A stretch of DNA of 64,000 nucleotides from contig NC_092800.1 in NCBI RefSeq assembly GCF_918797505.1, positions 2,542,001-2,606,000 of the forward strand. The letters run 5' to 3'. The notes below the pieces were generated by a model. It did not search any database. It was given only the letters and a program-made list of their open reading frames with translations, and had not been told where the DNA came from. This document shows, one piece after another, positions 12,401 to 24,400 of the stretch. The translations under genes were made by a program, and so were the position numbers. The stretch's first letter is position 1. Every line of letters begins with the position of its first letter. The stretch is from Bemisia tabaci. Its lineage: Eukaryota; Arthropoda; Insecta; Hemiptera; Aleyrodidae.

Positions 12401-15400
12401 ACAGCAAAATTAAATAGTAGCTCTGTGCGCGGACATGCAAAATTAATTGTTAAGGGAATGGGTTAATGTGTAATTACTACAGCTCTTTGATTTATTTTTT
12501 AGAAGGTTTTTTTTTTATTTATTTTACATTTCTTTCGACTTTAAAATTGGAGCATTTTTTTTTCGTTTTTGTGAAACGAAATATGAAGTTAAAAAATATG
12601 AAAAACTCTCGCGCGCGTGCCACATTTTCACTTGAAATGACTTATAATACGGAAAAACACACAAGTAGGCAGTAAAACATAGATTTAAAAACTCAGAACA
12701 CAGTCATAGATTAAAAACACACACGAGTACAAGCACTAAAACAAATATTTAAAACAGGATTAAAACTTTCGAGTAAAACACTATATTAAAATAACACATA
12801 TAAACTACTTTAAAAAAATCGCGGATTAATTACAGGCCGTGTCCGTCGCGTGATCGTCTCAGAGAAGGAGAAAGCACCCTGAATTTAGCATCCGAAATTG
12901 TAAACACCCCACTCACTCCGGCAAGCGGGGATAACAGTAACACTCTTATCAAGATTGAGATTTGAGACATATCATCACCCGGCATTGCAGGATACACAGT
13001 GAGGCGGTTGCCGCTTGGTCACTCAACTCTCTCACGTTCAATTGATAAATGATAACAGATCCAACATTGGCCGTCACCCCTCGGCCAAACAGTACATTGG
13101 CCGGCCAATGACATCAGCGGCCGGTCAATATGTGACGGTTTTATTGTTGAGAAAACATTTCCCAAAATCGCTGGCCATTGACGTCATTGGCCGGCCAATG
13201 ACATCTTCGGCCGAAACGCCTGGCCACGGTCAACATTGGCCGGCCAATGACATACACTTCCCCATTCCGTAACATTGACCGTAACATATCCATAAACTGA
13301 GCAATTATACCAGCACTATGTCAGACCTTCAAGTCTGCATGCTAAACGACGCCCTCCTTAGGTGAATCTTCAGTTTTCGGGTAGTGCATATCGGGTACGG
13401 TTGATATGTTTAAAGTTTTAATCATTTTGGTGGATTATTTTGGGAAAATCGATAATGTCAGTCAGTAGATAAATCATCAAAAAGTGTTCATGCCAAAAAT
13501 CATCTTCCACAGTCTTAAAACTATTAAGTTATGATTTTCATAGATCCACGTAAATATTTTACTCTTACATTCATTCATACTTACTTTATGAGCAATTGTT
13601 AGGTATTATTGTCTTTGTTTTTTGTTCTTTTTAAATTGTAATTGAATCCAGACCCATATTTTAGTCAAGTAGAAACTGTGTCATTTAGGTATGTTTTGGG
13701 GCCCTTGTGGCCCCGTATATCTTTGTGTAAGAGAATTAAATAAATAAATAATGGTATCCTCAGAAATAAAAACAAAGTCAGATGTACTGTTTCCAATTAA
13801 CCAATGTATATCGTATAGCGTTGAAAATTTGAAGTATGAGCACTTTGCACCGAGAGGACAATGCACATTTTAATCGTGGTTTCCCCCTTTTTTCAGCATT
13901 AAAACAAATCCTCTCCGAGCGGATATCTGTATGCAATGGCACAAGAATGGTGGCGTAATGATACTTAGTTACAACAATTTCCGAATTCTGACGGGCTCTC
14001 CTAGAGGCGGCAAAAAAATGAAAGAGAAGCTTCTCACCAGTATTCTTGATCCAGGTACTCTATAATTATTTTTTTCTCTTTTGTCAGAAAAATTACATCT
14101 TTTGAAGCGACATTATCGCACATCTTTCATGACACCTTTTGACATTGAGATCAGTCCAAAAGCCAAACTTATGCAGCTAATAATGATAAAAGTATTTCAG
14201 TTTGGAAAGCTCAAACATTTTGCTTACCCGTTAAATATTTTTTCAAACCCGAGCTCTACACGACACTACCAGAGGAAAACTTATGCATTTATGAAATGCA
14301 CATTTGTGAGATTTGTTGAAAAAACTGGAAAATGAGAAAGTCTCCCTGCAGGCTGATTATTGAAATCGATGGAAAAAAGGGCAAAGGTAAAATTCAGTGA
14401 TCCTATTGGTAAAAACGGGTGGTTGATATAGACAAGGAGCAAAAATGATGGATTAATAGGGTTCCTGGAGGGTTTGCATCAGCTAATCTATTGCTGTCTC
14501 CTTTGTCCGCCACTCGTTTTCACCAATAAAATCGCAACTCTAAAGGTGTTCATGATTTTTGGGTTAAATGATCTTCCAGGCTAAATTTAAGGTTCTTCTC
14601 TAGTAGAGTACCCAATTTATTTATGACCTTATGCCGGCAAAATCAAAATCGCTTTGAAAAAACTGATAAAGGGTGATAATTATGCCAATTTTGTCTGAAC
14701 GGTTCAACTTTATTTTTATAATGACATGTTTCCCTTGTAGGTCCGGATCTAATTGTCTGTGATGAAGGGCACTTGTTGAAGAATGAACAATCGGCAATTT
14801 CCAAAGCTGTCTCCAAAATGAGAACGATGCGAAGGATTGTGCTGACAGGGACTCCTTTGCAAAACAATCTTCAAGAATGTAAGTTGCAACATCTTCTTAA
14901 TTTTAACTTTTCAGCTAAATAATTAATTCCTCAACCAATTTTAACTTCAAAATTAAATCATCACAAAAAATGCTTACGTATCAAAATTTTATACGAAATA
15001 TGTTCAAAGCCAGAAAGAAATTTCTAAAATCAGTGCATACCTGAGAATAAAGCGGCAATAATTGGACGTATTTGTGCTGAAAGGAACCATGTGCATGAAG
15101 TTTGTGTGCAACATGATTCCCTCTAGGATAAATACATCAAATTAGCATCACAATCTATTGACTAAACTTCCTACTCAGGAAAAAACCAGAATTAAAGTTG
15201 ATTGAAAACAAAATTATACATTTGGAAAAAAAAGTTGAGTTTTTTAAAATAAATCAATTATATTCCATTTTATTTAGATTGAAATGGATAAAGCATCATG
15301 AATATTTCCATTCGCATATTTGGGTAAAAGAGAAATCAATATTCTTTCTGAATATTTGATTTTTCTTCAAAAAAAAAATTTGCTGAGCAGGTACGGACTG

Positions 15401-18400
15401 ATTATTAAGTTTTGCTATTTTAACTTTGTCTGCGGAGTGAGGCGCATGATTCCATCTTCTTTTTCATGCTTTCTTAGTTTTAAACCAATTTTTTCTATTC
15501 TAGACCATTGTATGGTGCAATTCGTGAAGCCCAATCTTCTCGGTGAAAAAAGGGAATTCCTCAATCGTTTCGTCAATCCCATCATGAATGGACAGTACGG
15601 AGATTCAACGGCACACGATGTCAAGGTTATGAAGCAGCGGTCTCATGTCCTCCACAAAAAATTAGAAGGAATCGTCCAGGTATTACATTTTTCCAGCTTT
15701 TTGATTAATCAAAAAAAATTAAGTAAGTAGAGAAAATAGAATACAAGAATAAGGAATTTTCTTTTTGTCTATAAAAGCATATCTGCAAAAGTCCCTGTGC
15801 TGTTATTATTTTCCACAAAAATTTTAAAAACATCTAGATTCTTCCATCAAAATTTTGGGAACTTTTCCAATCTGTAAACGAAAGTTTTCATTTTTGTAAA
15901 ACATCAGGATTTTTTAAATGATAAGAATTTGCCTCTCTGAACAATACGTACAAAAATAATTTTTGTCAGTGTCTAAATCTGGAATATATGAGGACTTATT
16001 TGTAACAATAGCGGATGTCGAGTTTTCACATTGTGAGAAAATCGCATTTGAAGTTTTCGAAGCTTTGCACTTTGCCACCCGTAGAATCGAGAGGATTCTT
16101 ATAAAGATTTTCATGAAGAGCAAACCTTCCTGTAAAAAACACACGTTTTGCGATCTATGTAAGTGAAAAATTGAAGGAGTAACAGTGATTCGAAAAAAAT
16201 GTGACATCCGCTATTTTTACTGGAAACGTTTTTTTATGCATGAAACAAAGTCTTCAGGAGGGTTAAAGCTGGTGAAACGATTGAAATGAACCAACAGTAA
16301 GTCAATGCTGAGTCATTTAATACAATTGAACAAAAAATTAGACCATTTGTAACTTCTAGAACAAAAATAAGGAACAAATTATAAAATCAGTTAAAAAATA
16401 AACAATTCTGGCGAGACTGTACGGATACGTATAATTTGAGTGTCAGCTATAGCCCATGGTCGGTGTCTGGGCAGTTATTGCAAATGGATTCGAATCTCTA
16501 CCATGTCCTGCCGCGCCGGCGGGGGAGAAGAGTGGATTCTCACATCCGCTGTTTTTAGAAATAACATGATTTTCAGTTCCTATCTCGCCAAAAAATTGTC
16601 CTAGAAGTCTGAAACTTTGCGCAGGCATCCTTGAGGGTTCCAGAATTCGAAAAAAGTGTTTGCCCTAAAAATGGCGGATGTCAGCGACCGCTGTTGTTAC
16701 TTATAAGTCCTCATATAGAGATCGAACAGGAATTTTTTTAATATTACGAGATCTTTGTAAAAAATAATCCTAATCTAGTTATTTTAAAATGTTTTGGAAC
16801 CTTAAATGGATACATAGGAAAATGTTAAATCAGATTCTGAAGTCAACACTATTTTTTATTTATCATAGCTTCATAGAAAGTTATAAAAAAAATGCAGACC
16901 TCAGTAAGCCCCTAATTTTTCACAAATCTAAAGTGGAAGTGACTAATGGTATAGGAACATATTGGACTAGATAATGACGCCTTTTGATATGCATTGAATT
17001 TTTTGATTATTTTCTTATTTTGCTCTATTTTTGTCGCAGCGTGCGGACTACACCGTTCTCAAACCCTATTTACCTGAAAAATATGAATACGTTATCAGCT
17101 TACGGCTCTCTGACTTACAGTTAAAACTGTACCAACATTATTTAGAAAATGTCTCTCGCAACATGATGGAAGACAAGAAAATGGGCGGAAGCTGCCTGTT
17201 CCAAGATTTCAATAATTTGAGGCTTGTTTGGACGCATCCGTACCTTCTGAAACTGAAAGCTCTAGAAGATGATAAAAAAGAGGAGGTAATTATTTTCAAT
17301 TTCAAAACCTTAAAGTTATAGCCCATGACCATCCTTTTATTATGCGATGCCTTTTTTCTTACATTCACCTACGTTCCGAAAATAACTAGTGAAGACATTG
17401 GCCAGTGCCCTACAGTGAGGAGCAAATATACATTTCCAAAAATACGTGTGTGGTGATCTGGCATCAATGTTGTCTGTACCAAGATAGTTTTTAAAGATAG
17501 TCCCTCTAACCGACAGTAAAATAAGCGGGACAAGTAACCTAATTTATTTTGATACCTTAGTGTTCCCCTGAAGAATTGTATTTTAGTCTTGCCTCTGCTC
17601 TACCTCAGCTGAGTTTAAAGCATTTTCCACAATTTTTTTTCTGCCATGGGAACTCGGAGAAAAAATGTTATAAAGTTGAGAAAATGGACCTTTCGTGATG
17701 TCACTGAGCAGTAATCCCCATTTAAAGCTGTGTATTTCATCCTCATGTCTATGTATTTTGTAATAACTCTCTTAATCCTTGTCTGATTTAAAAACCAAGG
17801 ATATTTTCTTTCTCAGCTCCTAAAACAGTTTTAATATTAAAACAAAAAAATTCAACATTTCAACTTCTGCTACTGATCCAGTTTTTAGTGGTAATGAAGA
17901 TTTTTTGTTGCTCAGTTTGAAATTTTTCAAGGAGGAAAAAAGGAACAAAAACCATTCATTTTTTAGTGTATTTTCCAAAGAAAATACACTATTTTTTTGT
18001 TTTATTTTTGGCATCATGTTTTTTCAGCATCCTTTATTTCCAGGCGCTAAAACCTGGTTTCTCGGCACATTTGGATTATGACAGCTGGTGAAGTCAGAAC
18101 ATTGCGTTACTTAATCGATTCGCTCAGTAATTTTAGTTTCTTTTCGCAGATGAAAGAATTCGATGAATCCGATGATTCCATAAAAGATTTCGTCACCGAT
18201 GGTTCTGATACTGCATCAAGCACTTCTTCCGATGAAGGTTCCGGTTCGATGTCTGGAAGCGATGAAGAGTACAAACCGTCCAGCACAAGGAGAGTCACCC
18301 GAGGTCTGAAACAATCTGGTGCTGTTACTGGTAAGATTATCTTCAAAATTGTGAAGTGTTCCTTCAATTTGTGATAAGTGTCTTAAGTCTGAGCTGAGGC

Positions 18401-21400
18401 TGAAAAACTTATTCAGGAGTCATAACCTGTGATTTAATCTGCTCTGTTTCCCTTGTTATGTGGCTTGCTTAAGTTTTCTTCGTAACGTACATTCTACACA
18501 TTTGAGAATAGTGCGGAAGCCTAAGTTTGGTTTCAGTAACTACATTTAGTTTTTGTTTCCAATTGAATTGGAACCTGCATTTTTCTCCATGTTTGCATTA
18601 TTTTTAACGTGAAAAGCTCTCTCAAAAAACACTGTTGTAAAGTCCATAATTACTAATTCTTCGCTTCAAAATCGAAGTCGGCGGAAAATAACAGACCTGA
18701 TATTTTCGATCTTTGAAATCTCATACTTTTATTTGTAATGACGATTTTTCATGTTTTCTTTGCATGGAACAATGGGCCATGGGAAGGTCTAAAGTAGAAA
18801 AGAACCGCACATGTTTCCTTTTCAAACTCTTATGTAGAAAACGATTCTTATAACAAAAAGTTCGAAAGTTATATGCTGAGCGAGATTTTAACAAATATTT
18901 TAACATAGATCAAATAAAAGTTAAATCATGTAAATTACCTCATCTGTATTTTTGTCATTTAACCATTGTTGATTCTAAACATTGGTATCTTGTTCTGGAG
19001 TTGACTTCGAGACTTCCTGTCGAGTGAATTGTTGTCTATGTAAGATTTTAAAGAGGAACTATGTTGCATTGTGCTTGAATTCATACTTAGTCTAAAGGAC
19101 TATTCAGGGACATTATTTCTTCCAATTTATACCCTTGGCACTCGATCGATTCGCTGTAAGTCTCTCGCAACCCTCTACAACATGGCTACCCCTGTCATTG
19201 TGAAATCATTCTTGAGAATGTTTTCCTGTTTAATATCGAATTCCGATTTTTTAATCATTTGACTTAAATCACTCCTAAGAAAGAATAATGCATCGAAGCA
19301 ATGAGACTTGTTTTCCTGTAGATGGTAGCATTAACTAAGTGATCAAAGAAGGTGTTAGGTTGGCAGTTATTGAAATTTCCAACCTTTATAGAAGTATAAC
19401 TACATAGTTTAATCACCGCCTCATTCCAATTTCAGAAGAGGAAATGAAAAACGAAGAAAGCGACAAGAAGGATCCTTTAGCAAATCAATGGTGGAGCGAG
19501 CTGGTGACTCCAGAAATGTTTGATGACATTACGCTCAGCGCCAAGCTCATGTTGCTTTTCAGTATTTTAAGAGAATGCGAAGAAATCGGTGATAAAGTGT
19601 AAGTACTTTTTCCTGCCTCTTTTTTGCAAGTCGATAGTGAAACTACCAAATTGCATATCATGGTTTTTAAACTGTCCTATATTTCTCCAAAGGATTACCG
19701 ATTTTCTCTCAAGATTTTGTGTGATTTTTTTTGCCCTGTTAAGACCATTTTGACATTTTCTAAAGATCATGGACAAAAGTGTGTAGTTTTACTCTTTTGT
19801 AGAATGATAAGGAAAGGGACGAAACTTTCGAAAAAATCATAATTTATCTTTATTTTCCTAGTAGGTAGTCTGATTGCTAGTGTAAGTTTTGTATAGCTTT
19901 TACCTTCCACTGAATTGTGAATGTAAAAATATCTTTTGGATCAATTGTTTATTTTCTCAGAACTTTTGAAAAAGCTCTTTGTGATACCGAGGCTTTTATG
20001 AAAAACTTTGCAAATCCAAACTTTCACCGTTTTAGTTTATTAGTTTTTAGCTTTGTCGTCTTAGATTTTTTGAAACCTCAACTAGAGGATCAAAATAAAT
20101 TGGAGATCAAGAAAGTACTTGTAGTATAGTTTTTTGAGTTTATATTCCTTCGCCAAAGTTTCCAATACATTTGAAGAATTATAATACAGCAATACCTTGA
20201 TTATCTGATGAATTGTGGTGGAAGTCTAAGCTGAATATCAAAAAAGCCATATAAAAATACATCAAACTATTTAATATATGTTTGGAAAAAATGGAAAAAA
20301 ATAAAGACATAATAAGAAAAACAACACTCCTCTTTGTTGCGCTGGATAACTGGAGTATCAGAAAAATAATGAGCAGATTATGAAGGTATTTTTTGTGTCC
20401 ATAATAAATATTTCATTCCATTTAAAATTGCTTGTTAAATTACGCCTGATAAAAAATGAAACTTGACTCTATTTTTCTCGGTTTGCACGTCTGTTTCGCT
20501 TGGTTCTTTCTCCCAAAAAACTGTCCAGACTTTCCTGTGCAATGGTTTACCTTATTTGTCCAAGCTAAGCTCCGTGCCTTACCTTTTTAACTTTTTAAGT
20601 AACGGAACCTCCTTCAATTTATATCCTTTATTTTGTTTATAGGCTAGTTTTCAGTCAGTCGATTGTGTCTTTAAATGCAATTGAATATTTCCTGGAAAAA
20701 ATCCATGAAGCAACAAGGAGGAAAGGAGATTTCCATGGCTTCAAGGGTTCCTGGGTGTTCGGGCTGGACTATTTCCGATTGGATGGTACTTGTTCGTCTC
20801 AAAATAGAAGTACAAACTGTGATACATTCAACTCTCCCAAGAATTTAAGGTGAGACAACACTTTTCAAAATTATCCTTTGCGTAATTGATTACAGGTAAT
20901 CAAAGCTGCAGCAATTAACTTTGAAAAACTACCGCAAAGTATAGTAACTGAATCTGTGAAAACTGATCCAACCTTTTTTTTAAGGTTTATAGAAATATCC
21001 AACCCTTTATAGATCGCCTGCAGACTTTTTCTAGGATTCAATTCATTACTTTACTTCTCTTGTATTTAACTTTGTTTGATTATTTACCTCATTTCAGGGG
21101 GCGTTTATTCTTAATTTCAACCCGCGCTGGAGGTCTCGGGATCAATTTGACTGGTGCAAACAGGGCTGTGGTCTTTGATGTATCGTGGAATCCCTCTCAT
21201 GATGTTCAGAGTATCTTTAGAATTTATCGTTTTGGTCAAACCAAGCCGTGCTATATTTACAGATTCGTCGCTAGGGTGAGTAAAAGGCTCCAATTTTTTG
21301 TAAACCTCGCAATCAGTGTTCGAATCCAATAGGTGCCATGTGCAAAATGCATCTGATAATTTCTCATTGGCGCCTAATTAATTGAAAAGAGGGCCAAAGT

Positions 21401-24400
21401 TTGCACCTAGATACGCACAGTAGCTATCTATGAAACCGTTGAAATCAAGACAAACTTTCTCAATCGAAACTTGAATCTATGAGGGACCTCTCAGGCAGGG
21501 TTCAGTTGAGTAACGGAAATCTACGAAAATGTGCAATGAGTTTAAAAAAAGCAGAATTCTAAGGTGCCAAAATACATCAGGTTCTCATCCTAAAGTATTT
21601 CACAAAAAAGCCTTTTGGCCTCTAAATATCGATGAAGCCGGACAAAGTAGCCCCAGGGTGGTACGAAATGTAAGAAAGAAATGAAAGATTGGAAATTTCA
21701 GTGAAATATTTCATGAAATTTCATGAAGCTGAACTATTTCATATTTTTCTGGGACTAGAGTATGCAAACAGCACTCAAACACGTGAAAATAGAAGACTGT
21801 CACAATTTTTACATTTTGCTTAACATGAAAAGAAACTGGTATTTTTCAATATATTTCGTAAATTCCTGAAATTTCATGAAATATTTCACGTAATTGTTGC
21901 AATTTTGTGAAATATTTCTCGTGAAATTTTAACATTTTATCTTTCATGAAATTTCGCCACCCTGAGTAGCCCCTAAATTTCTCTGCAAGACTCTAACACT
22001 GCTGGCAATAAAATTCTCCTGATAGATATTTTCATTTCTAAGAATCTAAAACAATCTGTGTTCACAGTTTTTAGGGTTCAATCAGAGTGATAAGTTTTTA
22101 CTGATATCTGTTTCATTAAACGGTATGAACTGATGGCATTTTTTATCGGTTTACTGTTTCTTCTACCAATGGTGAACTAAGTATTTGCCATTGCTTATGA
22201 GTTGCTTCCCTAACTATTTTGAAATTCCGAGTTTTATTACTCAATACGTACATGTCAGCTTACCATAATGATAACAGTCGAAAATTCAATTCCCTCTTTC
22301 CTGAATCACGGCGTCCAATGTGTTGCTGGATTACACCATGTTAATGGGAATATGAAAAAGTTCAAGTAAAAAACTTGTATTTTCTTCATGCCAATTTTTT
22401 TATTTTATTTTTCCAACCAATTCAACCTGCAATTGTTACTTCCAGGGAACGATGGAAGAAAAAGTGTATGAGCGGCAAGTAGCAAAGATCTCATTAGCGT
22501 ACCGTGTTGTCGATGAGCAACAAGTTGACAGACACTTCTCCTCGTCTGATCTGCGAGAACTGTACATGTTGCCAGACAACAAAGAAGAGGCGCTGACTCC
22601 AATCGTGCCGAAGGTAAGGATAGAATACTTTAGGTTGTGGACGTACTTTTGCGTATTAACCATGCCTTGGAACTGACAGACATTGCAGTGGAGTGATGGC
22701 TTAAAGGAACAAACAAAACGGATCAATTTCTGCTTGGGGCTGATGCCTTTGAGACTTGCCACAGCTTCCGAGACGATCTCTTGAGCCTCAGTTGATAAAA
22801 CCTCATCCTGTCTTACATTTGCAGAAAGCTCTTGTCATGCTGAAAACGCCTGATTAATCTGTATTGCAAAAATCCTCAGTTTTTAATTGAAAAATTTGTG
22901 AAAATTGTGTTGATCTTTACCTTTAACCCTCTCATGTGTCTTTAAAATATTTGGGAGGTTTGAAACTTTAAAAAATGATGAAGCACTGTCTCGTGAACGA
23001 ATGTGGCCAGTCTCAAAGGCATCTGCTGCCGGTGAAAATTAACCCATTTTGCACGTAACCCTTTGAGGATTCCTAGGAAATCCCTGCTTCATGGATGAGG
23101 TAAGGCTTTGTAAATGAAACTATCCACAGGAAAAAGGACCTTAATTTTTGTTCACTTTGTGATCAATCTCCGATTGATTTCTACTGATGGGATTTTGAAT
23201 TTTCCACGAAAAATGTTTTTAATCCCCAACAAATTAAACTGGAAGCAATTAAATTAATATTTTTACCTGTAAAGAGCATGAAATAGCATTTCTCTACCAT
23301 ATTTTTTAGAGTCAAACAAATCAGATTTTTCACAAAATAATTTTATTTTCTTTTTGGTTTTTCTGCCAAATGTTTATGAAACACTTCTGTTTGCAGCACT
23401 ATTAATATCTTAATTTTGAGCCTCTAGGTGCAAAAGTCCTTCTCCTCCCGAAAAATCCCAAAGTATGAAATTCCTCAATGTCAACTCAGCAATACCTTTT
23501 CTCAATTCTTTGGCGATCTAAAAAATTTAAAAACTTTATTTAAGAAAAAACAAAAATTTTCCCAATCAAATAATATCAGATAACGTTACAGTTTTGATAA
23601 AAATTGGGGACAGTGTTGAACTGAATTATGCTTCGAAGATCTCTTATTATTTGAAATGGTCATGAAAATTGCTGCATATCGACGGTGAAACTACCAAACC
23701 ACGTATCTTGTTTGCAGTGTTTTAAAATCTCCATTTTTATGTAACGTTTTGGAAGGAGAGCAAATCAGCATCATACGTTGAAGTTTTCATCGAATTTTTT
23801 TTGCATGGAGAAGAAAAATCATGGAAGTTTTTTAAGAAATGATGTTAAGTAACTTTCCGTTTAAAAATTAAAGTACAGCAGGAAGGCTGCAATGTCCCAA
23901 ATTGATGTACGTAATTTTGGAGTTTCACCATTGATATGTTAAGAAATTCAAAAAATTTTACGGTTTACTGGATTTTACGGAGACAAGGTCATCGTATGGT
24001 TAAATTTTTCCCTCTAATTGTTGAAATTGAGCTCCTATAGGTCATGGATGTTCGATTTTACCTTTTGACATTATATATCTTCTTCTTTAACATTTTGGAG
24101 GCATTTTTTATTTGTCAAACAAAAGCTATGGTATATTCTGAATGAGTACAAATCATCAGATTTGACCCACTGCGTTAGATTAGTTTTCGATCAAATTTTT
24201 AAAACTGATTTTCCCTGCTTCAGGATCGGCTGATGGCCGAACTGTTGAAAGAGCACAAAAATACTATTTTCAAAATCCATGAGCATGACTCACTGCTGGA
24301 GAACACAGAAGAAGAAGATCTGGACGAAGAAGAACGGAAGGCAGCTTGGGAAGCGTATGAAAATGAAAAGAATTACAACGGTAAGCTCTTTTTTTTATTC

